The notes beneath the pieces were generated by a model. The model did not search any database. It was not told the DNA's origin and saw only the letters and a program-made list of their open reading frames with translations. The position numbers and the translations under genes were made by a program. Source: Hafnia alvei (GTDB taxonomy: Bacteria > Pseudomonadota > Gammaproteobacteria > Enterobacterales > Enterobacteriaceae). From it: a stretch of 64,000 nucleotides of DNA. The stretch lies in NCBI RefSeq assembly GCF_034424155.1, contig NZ_CP139992.1, positions 3,550,012 through 3,614,011 on the forward strand, in the 5' to 3' direction. This document shows, piece by piece, positions 1 to 10,777 of this stretch; the stretch's first letter is position 1; each line of letters opens with the position of its first letter.

Positions 1-1
1 G

Positions 2-490
2 TCCGCCGTCGTGGATAAATCCGGCCCGGCTATCCTCTTCACCCACTCTCAGGGTGGCGGACCAGGCTGGTATACGGCGATGAAAAACGACAAGGTCAAA
101 GCCATTGTTGCTTTCGAGCCAGGTAGCAGTTTTGTCTTCCCGGAGAAAGAACTGCCAGCCCCTATGCCAAGTGCATTCGACACGCTGAAGGGTGAGCCTG
201 TGCCAATGGAGCATTTTATGGCGCTGACCAAAATCCCGATTCTGATTATTTACGGCGATAACATACCGGATAAACCTGTCGCCACGCCCGCGCAGGACAG
301 CTGGCGCGTACGTCTGGCGATGGCTCGTGAGTGGCGTGACGTGGTGAACAAGCATGGCGGTGATGTGACGGTGACGCATCTACCTGAAGTGGGAATCAAA
401 GGGAATACCCACTTCCCGTTCTCTGATTTAAATAATGTACAGATTGCTGATTTGGTGAGTAAATTCTTGAAAGAGAAAAATTTGCAGTAG
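2..490 (+). CDS. Alpha/beta hydrolase, C-terminal part (cut by window edge)
   Basis: The reading frame is open to the first base, so this is the 3' part of a longer gene. It carries a nucleophile elbow of the GxSxG type (HSQGGG, about 13 residues after the GTG at 11), a candidate acid in the strand-plus-Asp segment LIIYGDN and a late His in NTHFPF, the usual order for an alpha/beta hydrolase catalytic triad. The substrate cannot be read from the sequence. It is followed by a strong inverted repeat and converges on the HEPN-motif gene. Upstream sequence would show whether there is a signal peptide and which family it belongs to. Confidence 0.75.
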   Translation, partial: SAVVDKSGPAILFTHSQGGGPGWYTAMKNDKVKAIVAFEPGSSFVFPEKELPAPMPSAFDTLKGEPVPMEHFMALTKIPILIIYGDNIPDKPVATPAQDSWRVRLAMAREWRDVVNKHGGDVTVTHLPEVGIKGNTHFPFSDLNNVQIADLVSKFLKEKNLQ

Positions 491-500
491 GAAGATCCAG

Positions 501-530
501 TATTGAGCCCTCAATAATGAGGGCTCAATA
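501..530. terminator. Perfect 13-bp inverted repeat between convergent genes
   Basis: TATTGAGCCCTCA, a 4-base loop, then the exact reverse complement. It starts 10 bases after the hydrolase stop and is followed by CAACC instead of a T tract. It probably ends hydrolase transcripts or protects their 3' ends. Confidence 0.55.
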
Positions 531-691
531 CAACCATCTGCATTATAAAAAATAAATGGGAACTTGACAGTCTGCGTTGAACTGCGATTTCAATGGGTCG
601 ATGCAACTCTATCCTTAATCGAAGAGGAGTGTTGCTGTTAGGTCAAATGTCTAGCTAGATTTAGCGATACATATGCAACCTTATCTCGCTA

Positions 692-1675
692 TTATCTTTT
701 ACGCCGCGCTCCCTTTTCATTTATCAAATCACTCTCACCTTTACGTCCATTAATGACGTAATGCACTTCACAATGAATTCTATACTGTGTAAAAAAATCA
801 GAAAGCGCCATATGTAATTCACGTGCCCATGGAAGGCGCTCAAAATTCACATCAAAAAAATCATATACATATTCCGTATTTTCCCTGAGATGGAAAACAT
901 TATTTCTAAACGTCCTGAGAGAATCAGCGTGTTCTTTCATTAACCTCCCTATGTTATTTGAAATCGGTAGCAATTCCTTAAAATCATCAGGACGCTCATT
1001 GTTAAGCAAGATCCGCAGGTTTAGCTTACGAACACCCTCGCAAACCACTCCCAGAAAACCCAACCAGGTAGAAAGATAAATTCTTATATCTATTTCATCA
1101 CGCTCGTTTAAATGACCATTGACATGCGATTTTTGTCTAAGTTTTTCGTAATTCTTAAACATAAGCTCAGCTGACTGAAAATAATGAGTAAGAAGAACCA
1201 ACACACGGTCTTGATTCCGGTTAGGAAGTTTATCTCCAGGATGTCTGCTGTCTATATCTACAGCGTAGAAAAATGGAGCATTAGCAATATAATAAAGGTC
1301 ATAATCAATACAAACCAATTGTTCTTTATCTAATGCATTATTCAAACAGTCTGCAACTTCATCCTTATTCTTGAAGCCATAAGAACTCAGATTCTCTCCT
1401 GCAAAAAGGGTTAGCCTCCATAAATTAAACCCTCCAACCTCCCCCTGAGCACCAAAATCAAAATCAACATCCCCAGAACTAAGCCTTACCAGACAACCAG
1501 CACCATGCTTATGGTATTTAACGCCATCATCTAACTCATCAGAAATTGGTATATCTAATTCAATCCAATGATTACAACTCAATGGCATTGGTATACCAGA
1601 ACGATGCATTATTTTTAGCGCGACCAAGATCTTTTCTTGAAAATCAAAAATCAAACGAGCAAGTTTTTCATTCAT
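692..1675 (-). CDS. HEPN-motif protein of unknown function
   Basis: This 327-residue protein has two apparent parts. The first half contains a segment around residues 55-95 (HGAGC, VDFDFG, GGFNLWRL) that resembles, from memory, the DUF6896 type; this needs a profile search. The second half is helical and contains RNNVFH at about 257-262, which fits the R[NDH]xxxH signature of HEPN domains, many of which are metal-independent RNases. The ATG at 1675 is the natural start but has only a weak ribosome site. The gene is AT-rich and stands alone on its strand. A toxin, antitoxin partner or defence effector are all possible; function is not established. Confidence 0.7.
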   Translation of the reverse strand: MNEKLARLIFDFQEKILVALKIMHRSGIPMPLSCNHWIELDIPISDELDDGVKYHKHGAGCLVRLSSGDVDFDFGAQGEVGGFNLWRLTLFAGENLSSYGFKNKDEVADCLNNALDKEQLVCIDYDLYYIANAPFFYAVDIDSRHPGDKLPNRNQDRVLVLLTHYFQSAELMFKNYEKLRQKSHVNGHLNERDEIDIRIYLSTWLGFLGVVCEGVRKLNLRILLNNERPDDFKELLPISNNIGRLMKEHADSLRTFRNNVFHLRENTEYVYDFFDVNFERLPWARELHMALSDFFTQYRIHCEVHYVINGRKGESDLINEKGARRKR

Positions 1676-1885
1676 CGCAGCAGCCCATATTCCATTATTT
1701 AAAATAATAGTATCTTAAACCATCCCTCCCCTAAAAAAACAATAGTCAAATTATGAACATTCCATCCCCTCATGAACGATTTTCATATGACACATTCTCA
1801 ACTTAAATTTCTGGCACTAAGCGGGCTTGAGCAGACAGATTTCACGAGATAAGGGCATGGATAAATTCTCCATACCCTTGAACTA

Positions 1886-2014
1886 TTACTTCCCAGTTGA
1901 TTTGCTTGGTTTCAGCCCAGGGGTATTGCCGGGGGTATCCTTATTATCACGTCTGCGTTGATCAGGTTTTCCTGTTGATTTTGCAATTGGTTTTGGACCA
2001 GGCTTAAGCCCCAT
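1886..2014 (-). CDS. Small basic protein (42 residues) with internal repeat
   Basis: This is a short open frame in an otherwise empty 600-base gap. It has a good ribosome site (AAGGAA about 8 bases before the ATG). The product is very rich in Lys, Pro, Gly and Ser/Thr, with a central Arg triplet, and contains two related blocks, GLKP...KSTGK at residues 2-16 and GLKPSKSTGK at 33-42. No fold, membrane segment or signal peptide is visible and it is probably disordered. I do not recognise a function. Its reality rests on the ribosome site and the repeated motif. Confidence 0.5.
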   Translation of the reverse strand: MGLKPGPKPIAKSTGKPDQRRRDNKDTPGNTPGLKPSKSTGK

Positions 2015-2177
2015 AATCGTATTCCTTTGCCATGTCAGAGGTTATTCCTCAGTATGGATATAAGGGGAGTAGTAGGAATTATCAAGCTCGGATGGGAGGT
2101 GGATAGCGACTACTAGACTATTATGTGAACAATATCATCTTTTGGTACAAAGCCGCCCATCAGCCCCCAAATTAATG

Positions 2178-2217
2178 ACCCCACCTAATAAACCCTAGCG
2201 AATTACCCCACCTAATA
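2178..2217. repeat. Two direct copies of ACCCCACCTAATA
   Basis: The 13-base unit occurs at 2178-2190 and 2205-2217, 27 bases apart, just upstream of the aldo/keto reductase genes. It may be an operator with two sites or the remnant of a mobile-element end; no transposase gene is nearby. Confidence 0.5.
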
Positions 2218-2218
2218 G

Positions 2219-4140
<1,922 letters not shown>

Positions 4141-4147
4141 TACCCGG

Positions 4148-4174
4148 ACGGGTCCGCTACGATTGGCGGACCCG

Positions 4175-4175
<1 letters not shown>
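4148..4175. terminator. Convergent terminator hairpin
   Basis: ACGGGTCCGC, an 8-base loop, then GCGGACCCGT. It lies directly after the second aldo/keto reductase and touches the stop codon of the LysR gene on the other strand, so it can serve both. Confidence 0.6.
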
Positions 4176-5107
<932 letters not shown>

Positions 5108-5156
5108 TCATGAAGGGGGTTCATAGACACAATCATTTTGCCCTATTACTGACAAT

Positions 5157-5166
5157 AATGATCATT
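5157..5166. promoter_or_regulatory. Palindrome between divergent LysR and reductase genes
   Basis: AATGATCATT is a perfect 10-base palindrome in the 147-base divergent intergenic region, embedded in AT-rich sequence. The position suits an operator of the adjacent LysR regulator; binding is an inference. Confidence 0.35.
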
Positions 5167-5215
5167 GATATTCTGACGGTATCGAAAATAAGGCTGAATT
5201 ATCAGAAGGTTTATT

Positions 5216-5986
5216 ATGAAAATACTCGTTGCAGGGGCGACAGGAAGTATTGGCCTTCATGTCGTGAATACCGCTATCGAAATAGGTCATCAGCCTGTGG
5301 CGCTGGTCAGAAACAAACACAAAGTAAAATTACTTCCTCGTGGAACAGATATTTTTTACGGCGATGTTTCAATGCCTGAAACACTCATCGACTTGCCGAA
5401 AGATATTGATGCCATCATCTTCACTCTGGGTTCCGATGGTCAGGGTCGTATTGGTGCCAGAGCGATAGATTACGGCGGAGTGCGTAATATTTTACGAATA
5501 TTCAGGGATACGCCTGTTCGTATCGGCCTGATGACCACGATTGGCGTGACTGAACGACTCAGTACCTGGAATCAACGCACTGAGGTTCATGACTGGAAAA
5601 GACGTGCCGAGCGTCTGGTAAGGGCCAGCGGTCACCCCTATACCATCGTCAGGCCCGGCTGGTTTGACTACAACAATGATGATGAGCACAGCATCGTTAT
5701 GCTCCAGGGGGATCGTCGCCATACGGGAACACCGGAAGATGGTGTGATATCCCGGGAGCAAATCGCCCAGGTTCTGGTCTGTGCCCTGACCAACGATGCG
5801 GCAAAAAATAAAACGTTCGAGCTGGTGGCTGAACGAGGCGAAGCACAGCAGCATCTGTCCCCGCTGTTTGCAGATCTGCTGGCTGATGATCCTGAAAAAA
5901 ATGATGGGGTTCTGGACATAGACAATATGCCTCTGCGTGAAGAACCTGACTGCATTATTAACGAGCTGAAGCTGTATTCAAAATAA
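5216..5986 (+). CDS. NAD(P)-binding Rossmann-fold reductase/epimerase-like protein
   Basis: This 256-residue atypical short-chain dehydrogenase (NmrA/SDR-a5-like) starts with the nucleotide-binding glycine motif GATGSIG at residues 7-13. A segment TIVRPGWFD near residue 145 is characteristic of this branch. There is no clear YxxxK catalytic pair, so it may be a redox sensor or a quinone/flavin-type reductase. It lies divergently from the LysR gene and is followed by a small secreted DUF1471 protein, which suggests a stress-response role for the cluster. Confidence 0.8.
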   Translation: MKILVAGATGSIGLHVVNTAIEIGHQPVALVRNKHKVKLLPRGTDIFYGDVSMPETLIDLPKDIDAIIFTLGSDGQGRIGARAIDYGGVRNILRIFRDTPVRIGLMTTIGVTERLSTWNQRTEVHDWKRRAERLVRASGHPYTIVRPGWFDYNNDDEHSIVMLQGDRRHTGTPEDGVISREQIAQVLVCALTNDAAKNKTFELVAERGEAQQHLSPLFADLLADDPEKNDGVLDIDNMPLREEPDCIINELKLYSK

Positions 5987-6131
5987 CTTAACTAATGTAA
6001 GGATCTGACAGCTTTGTCATATAGCGATCAGTCTCATGACAGCTTAGGTCTGTATATTTGAATGTACAGAGGGGAGAGTTCCCCTGATACGAGTCCAATT
6101 TCAAACATAATTTTTAAAAGAGGTATTAGAT

Positions 6132-6383
6132 ATGAAATCACTACTTATTACTTCATTGATTATGGGATTTATTGCAGTGAATGCCGCATCTGCCGCTCAG
6201 GAAATTAACCATGCAGATGGGAAAGAAAAGATCGGTGTCGTCTCAACCAGCAATGCCTATACGCTTGATGATTTATCAAATGCGCTCTCTCGTAAGGCTG
6301 ATGAGCAAGGAGCAACATCGTTCAAAATTCTGTCAACCACGGGGAATAACCGGCTGCACGGGGTTGCTGAAACCTATCAATAA
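6132..6383 (+). CDS. DUF1471 (YhcN/BhsA/McbA) periplasmic protein
   Basis: This 83-residue secreted protein has an N-terminal signal peptide (cut probably after NAASA, residue 21) and the DUF1471 core, including the IGVVSTSNAYTLDDL and GATSFKI segments. Relatives such as BhsA and McbA respond to acid, peroxide or biofilm conditions. A purine-rich AGAGG site precedes the ATG. The 145-base upstream gap contains short inverted repeats (around 6048-6068) that could be regulatory. It may be monocistronic or follow the reductase gene. Confidence 0.85.
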   Translation: MKSLLITSLIMGFIAVNAASAAQEINHADGKEKIGVVSTSNAYTLDDLSNALSRKADEQGATSFKILSTTGNNRLHGVAETYQ

Positions 6384-6526
6384 AACTTAATTGCGATGAT
6401 ACATAATTTCCATATGGAATAACAATCTATAGTAAAAGCAAGCACCATCATCATTCACACATTACATTTATTAAGATAGCTAGAAGCTTCAAATAATTAG
6501 ATATTTAACATTACCCATGTTCAATC

Positions 6527-6590
6527 AAAAAAAATAACGCCCTACTATTTCAAGTAAAAATCACTAATATTTTCAGATAGTAGTGGCGTT
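6527..6590 (-). terminator. Terminator of the methyltransferase-ATPase-HEPN operon
   Basis: On the minus strand, AACGCC(A)CTACTAT pairs with ATAGTAG(G)GCGTT around a 28-base loop and is followed by eight T. The left arm overlaps the last codons of the HEPN gene. It marks the end of the operon. Confidence 0.7.
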
Positions 6591-7565
6591 AACTTTTTCA
6601 GTTTTTTTATTTTTTCTTGCAGGAGGTTTAGGCTTATACGCATTAACAAAAAGTTGATATGAATCCTGTAATGATAATCCGGGAAGGGTATCGTTTTTAG
6701 CACTAAATATTGCATAATACTTTTCGAATCGACTTATATCTTTTTCAAACACCCATGTCCATTCAGAATCATATAGTCTTTCCCCTCCTTTTTCCTTATT
6801 TTTGTTCTCAACTGTACGATTAATTATAAATTTGAAAACGGTATTATTCAAAGTTCTAATAAAATTCTCAACAATAAATGCGATTTGCTCGAGATCATCA
6901 TTATTGAGTATTATCGGTTTTTCTAAGTGCTTCATATGTTCAGCCAATCCTAGTCGGATTGCATTTTTCGAACCCAACTTACCAAATCGGTGAACACAAC
7001 AATGCCTTAACTCGCAAACTTTCATGAATTCGCTTGAGCATTTCATCATTTCGATTGGTCTTTGTCCTTTCATTCCAATAATGTCCTTTAATGTTTCAAA
7101 AACATTATAAGGGCTTGCCAATGAAAAGTCCTCAAGTAAAGCTTCTGGTAATAACTCCTTTTTATGGTGTTGTGCCGCTGCATAACTAACGGCCTTATCA
7201 GAAACTATAGACTGAATATATTCATCATGATTAATTAGATTCCTGATAAGAGCTCGCAAATAACTTTCGGCTGCAGACACATAACCTAATAACAACAGAT
7301 GGCTTAATGTGTTTGAAATATCACCAGATCTTAACAAGTGAAGTTGCTTTGTATTAGCTATAAAAAGATCTAACGGGGATTCCTTGCTATCAACAGGTAA
7401 CTCATTAAATTTTTTGTGCGTCTCAAACGAAAAAACTAGAGCTGGATTACTACATAGTTCAAAAAACTCTCTTCCATCTAAGTTATCATGAGTTGCAGTG
7501 ACAACTGAGGACGCCACATTATGATGAGTGGTCTCTTCATAATCCTCTTTTGATTCTAGTTCCAT
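6573..7565 (-). CDS. HEPN-motif protein, third gene of candidate defence operon
   Basis: This 330-residue, mostly helical protein contains the HEPN signature RHCCVH (Arg187 to His192 from the chosen start) preceded by YLRALIRNLI, a helix typical of these folds. HEPN proteins with this motif are often RNases. The ATG at 7565 has GAG and GGGAAA just upstream and opens MELESKED. Longer starts exist at 7658 (ATG, no ribosome site) and 7691 (TTG), which would overlap the ATPase gene. It is the last gene of a same-strand trio and ends in a terminator hairpin. I infer it is the toxic effector; no direct evidence. Confidence 0.75.
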   Translation of the reverse strand: MELESKEDYEETTHHNVASSVVTATHDNLDGREFFELCSNPALVFSFETHKKFNELPVDSKESPLDLFIANTKQLHLLRSGDISNTLSHLLLLGYVSAAESYLRALIRNLINHDEYIQSIVSDKAVSYAAAQHHKKELLPEALLEDFSLASPYNVFETLKDIIGMKGQRPIEMMKCSSEFMKVCELRHCCVHRFGKLGSKNAIRLGLAEHMKHLEKPIILNNDDLEQIAFIVENFIRTLNNTVFKFIINRTVENKNKEKGGERLYDSEWTWVFEKDISRFEKYYAIFSAKNDTLPGLSLQDSYQLFVNAYKPKPPARKNKKTEKVNATTI

Positions 7566-7635
7566 TTTCCCGACTCTTTTTAAATTAAACTTTTCAGATA
7601 AGAAAGACACGATTGACAAGTAAATGCCATCAAAA

Positions 7636-9342
7636 TTAAGACAAAAACTCTTCAACATGTGATAACACTTTGTCCATAATTTTATTGGCAATTTTGGGTC
7701 CTATTCTGTGAATTTTTCTTAACTCACTCCCTGGGTCTTGTAAGGACAATACATCTCCTATAGTTTTTACTTTTTCCAGCCCAGATAGTTTTTGCATTTG
7801 CCAAGATGTTAGATGTGGTACTTTTGAAAGTGGAATAGACATGCACTGATTATAGGCCGACTCATCAATCAATTGATTCCCACAATGGTGGCAAAATTTT
7901 TGATTGTCAGTCAATCGCGGAGTCTTGCAGTTATTGCATGGAGGTAAAGTTAGTTTAAGTCTCGCAAGTTGCTCAGCATTGAATAATGATGAAATGTTTC
8001 TTCTGACAGGATGCTTAGCATTCTTTCTTAGTATTTTTTGAATAATCTGAGAGGGAGAAAAACCTCTACTTCCTTCGTTAAACACTCTTTCCTTTATCAA
8101 TAAAGCATAATGAGGAATATATCTTTCATAAGTACGCCCATCACCATGAGAAATATCAGGAAGATTATAAAAAAGCCCTGTTTCAATTAATAGTTTAGTG
8201 AGTCGAGAAAAATAAACATTATCATTTTTCTCTATGCCGATTATGACTTGTTTCTCTTCTTTATATTGGGAGTTACTTTCCTTGAGTAATTCGACTACTT
8301 TTAATAAAAGTGATTCACCTAATGAAACAATGTCAAACAATCGAGGTAGCTTATATTTTAGTGAACTGTATTCGCTGAGTCTAAGCTCAACATACTTTTC
8401 AATTATTTTATTGAATTTTTGCTGAGTTGTCTGACTTAAAGTTGTTTGACAATCCCTTAACATCATCAAAAAAGAACGTGGAATACCAAATGCTGAGAAT
8501 TTAAATAACTCTTTCAAGTCATCCGGGATGCCATCATACCCAGGAAATCTTGCCTGCGCTATAGCATCCATCACTGAGGAATAATTAGGGTGCTGTACCG
8601 AAATCCAAGCATCAATTGTTTCAGCATCATGAGCAACATGAAACCTTGGGCCATATTCGGTTGTTCCAGGATAAACCGATGCCTTTAAAGCTATTTTTGA
8701 GGTTTTTAGACTACGTACAATATCAAAAAACTCGTAAAGATATTCAGGAGTTAAGCTTATTGCAGCATCGTCTAATAAAATAATGACTCTTTTACGTTCA
8801 AGCCAATCGCATAGTGAACTCAACGAGGATATGACAGAAGAAACACTGATCAATTGAACAATGTTTTCTTGTTCTAATGATGGCGAAAGACCCTGCTCAA
8901 GCCTTACGATTAAATTAATTAGGAACTCTTTATCCGCTATGAGTATCGTTGACAAATCAAGATCTTCAGAATCTTCAATATCGCAAGCAATTTCATAAGC
9001 AGAGAGTAGTATCTTTGCTAATACCCATTTATGAAAGAGATCAATTGCATTAGGTTTAGATTTTAAAAGCGGCTCTAACTTAAAATATTTATTAAAGGAA
9101 ACATAGAGTGGTAATGGTGCGTTATCATCGTTTTTACATTCAACCCAAGCATAACGCATCAAATGTGTTTTACCACATCCCCTAGGACCAACTATAAGTT
9201 TGATTCCTGGGGATATAAGAGCATTATGTATAATATCGAAAAACTCTCCAGATCTGATAGTATTATTTTTTATCGTATCCTCATCAATATAATCAGCTCG
9301 TTCCTCGACAAGAAATTTACTATCTAATTCCATATCAGTCAT
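7636..9342 (-). CDS. P-loop ATPase with zinc ribbon and HhH motif, candidate defence operon
   Basis: This 568-residue protein has Walker A GPRGCGKT at 52-59, Walker B VIILLDD at 186-192 and a possible sensor strand around 216-222, giving an ORC/AAA-like ATPase core. A long helical middle follows. A four-cysteine zinc ribbon uses Cys469, Cys472, Cys484 and Cys487, and a helix-hairpin-helix-like IHRIGPKIANKI lies at 544-555. Zinc ribbon plus HhH suggests nucleic-acid contact. The ATG lies one base after the methyltransferase stop, with AAGGAT ahead, so translation is probably coupled. A second in-frame ATG three codons in is possible. No named family is recognised. Confidence 0.8.
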   Translation of the reverse strand: MTDMELDSKFLVEERADYIDEDTIKNNTIRSGEFFDIIHNALISPGIKLIVGPRGCGKTHLMRYAWVECKNDDNAPLPLYVSFNKYFKLEPLLKSKPNAIDLFHKWVLAKILLSAYEIACDIEDSEDLDLSTILIADKEFLINLIVRLEQGLSPSLEQENIVQLISVSSVISSLSSLCDWLERKRVIILLDDAAISLTPEYLYEFFDIVRSLKTSKIALKASVYPGTTEYGPRFHVAHDAETIDAWISVQHPNYSSVMDAIAQARFPGYDGIPDDLKELFKFSAFGIPRSFLMMLRDCQTTLSQTTQQKFNKIIEKYVELRLSEYSSLKYKLPRLFDIVSLGESLLLKVVELLKESNSQYKEEKQVIIGIEKNDNVYFSRLTKLLIETGLFYNLPDISHGDGRTYERYIPHYALLIKERVFNEGSRGFSPSQIIQKILRKNAKHPVRRNISSLFNAEQLARLKLTLPPCNNCKTPRLTDNQKFCHHCGNQLIDESAYNQCMSIPLSKVPHLTSWQMQKLSGLEKVKTIGDVLSLQDPGSELRKIHRIGPKIANKIMDKVLSHVEEFLS

Positions 9343-9343
9343 G

Positions 9344-10537
9344 TTAAATCCTTACGAGATGTATTTTTTTTAATGCATCCATTGTAATATGTTGTGCGGC
9401 TACACCACTACTCGCTCGAGATAATTCCTCTTGCCCATCTTGAGAACAAAGAAAATCAAATAATTTTTTCTTATCTTCACCAGAGGCTCGTATCAGAAAA
9501 ATACAGTCACTGATATAAGAATACCCGCTCTCAACAAACACTATTTTTTCATAAAACTTTCGCCCAACCCTTGCTATTAATATGTCACCAGGCTTAGCAA
9601 TGACATCTAATTTTGATGGCTTCAATTCTTCTACAGACTTGCAGTGGAATTTAATGCACTTTTCATCACCACTAAACTTTGTCGTATGAAAAACATGTTC
9701 CGTAATTTCCTTTGAATTAAACCTACCTCTAAAAATTGAAATGTTTTTAAGCATCCCAATTGTGCTAAACTCTTCATTTTTATTATAATGATAAGAGTAG
9801 TCCATTCTCTCAATCGCATCTTCTTTTCTAATTAAAACAGGAGGCGACAATTCCCCATCTTTAGTTATACAATGTAATTGTATTTTCTGATGAGGCACAA
9901 TTTTTTTATTAAAAATCAAAATATGTGTTTTAGCTTCTGTCCTTTTGAAGATATTCCTAGGTAATTCAATGACTTTTGTAATTGAATGTTCATTCAATAA
10001 ATATCGTCTTAAACCTATAAACTTTCTTGCTGTAAATATACCATCAGGTAAAATTATCCCAGCCTCACCGCCTTTTTTAAGAAACCTGATGACTTGAGAT
10101 ATAAATATTATCTCTGCTGGGACATATTTTGAGATAGATATATATTTATCTGCCCCAATCTCACTAATGATTTTAGAATAATCATCCCTCCATTCAGGGA
10201 GAGTGAATGGAGGGTTACATACTGCAACATCAAAATTTCCTTGATGTCGGGCAAGCATTTCAGGAAATGAATGAACAAGGGCATCTGTTACAATATGAGT
10301 AAGATTATCACATACTTTTTTTGACATCCGAGATTCTATATCCAAAGAATATGCTTCTGCATTCTTCCATCGGTCTAAAGCGGCATAGGTTAAGCTCCCC
10401 TCACCCGAAGCTAAATCAATAATATTATTGACTTTTTCAGCTTTCATCTGAGAAACCAATAATGCACTTATGGATTCTTTTGTATAGTATCTTCCGAGAC
10501 TATCTCGTTGTGTGAATGGCATATAGTTACTGTTCAT
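9344..10537 (-). CDS. N6-adenine DNA methyltransferase with specificity-like C-terminal domain
   Basis: This 397-residue protein has the gamma-class order: YYTKESISALL near residue 17 (motif X), SAM-binding DLASGEGSLT at 41-50 (motif I) and catalytic NPPF at 108-111 (motif IV). Residues about 262-397 look like a target-recognition half of a type I specificity subunit (KPGDILIARVG, then SGVAAQHITMDALKKI). It thus resembles a compact HsdM-HsdS fusion without a restriction partner. No Shine-Dalgarno site precedes the ATG; TATAAA lies directly before it, so start or leader may be unusual. First gene of the operon, directly downstream of the integrase. Confidence 0.82.
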   Translation of the reverse strand: MNSNYMPFTQRDSLGRYYTKESISALLVSQMKAEKVNNIIDLASGEGSLTYAALDRWKNAEAYSLDIESRMSKKVCDNLTHIVTDALVHSFPEMLARHQGNFDVAVCNPPFTLPEWRDDYSKIISEIGADKYISISKYVPAEIIFISQVIRFLKKGGEAGIILPDGIFTARKFIGLRRYLLNEHSITKVIELPRNIFKRTEAKTHILIFNKKIVPHQKIQLHCITKDGELSPPVLIRKEDAIERMDYSYHYNKNEEFSTIGMLKNISIFRGRFNSKEITEHVFHTTKFSGDEKCIKFHCKSVEELKPSKLDVIAKPGDILIARVGRKFYEKIVFVESGYSYISDCIFLIRASGEDKKKLFDFLCSQDGQEELSRASSGVAAQHITMDALKKIHLVRI

Positions 10538-10555
10538 TTTTTATACACACTTTAA

Positions 10556-10585
10556 GTACGCTACCGCCCTAGGCGTTACGGCTAC
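10556..10585. promoter_or_regulatory. Imperfect GC-rich palindrome upstream of methyltransferase gene
   Basis: GTACGCTACCGCC and GGCGTTACGGCTAC form an imperfect inverted repeat 18 bases before the methyltransferase start, in AT-rich surroundings. It could be an operator, an autoregulatory methylation site or a recombination arm site. The rest of the 240-base gap 10,538-10,777 holds no gene. Confidence 0.4.
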
Positions 10586-10777
10586 CCAAAACCAACATAA
10601 TCAGGTAACTTATTGATATTTATAAACTTACTCTCAAACCTTACAGCCCTAAAACCTAAAAAAGACAGAAGTGTAGGTAACAAAGGGCAATCGGATCTAG
10701 GGCTAATGTTTAAACTTAAGTATCAAAATATACGGTTATAGGTCATTTTCCTAATCAATCCTATCATCACGTCAAAT

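Noticed and set aside
7555..9342. Shared MEL[DE]SK N-terminus of the ATPase and HEPN proteins
   Set aside because: Six-residue similarity in adjacent proteins is too short to prove duplication and the rest of the two proteins does not align.
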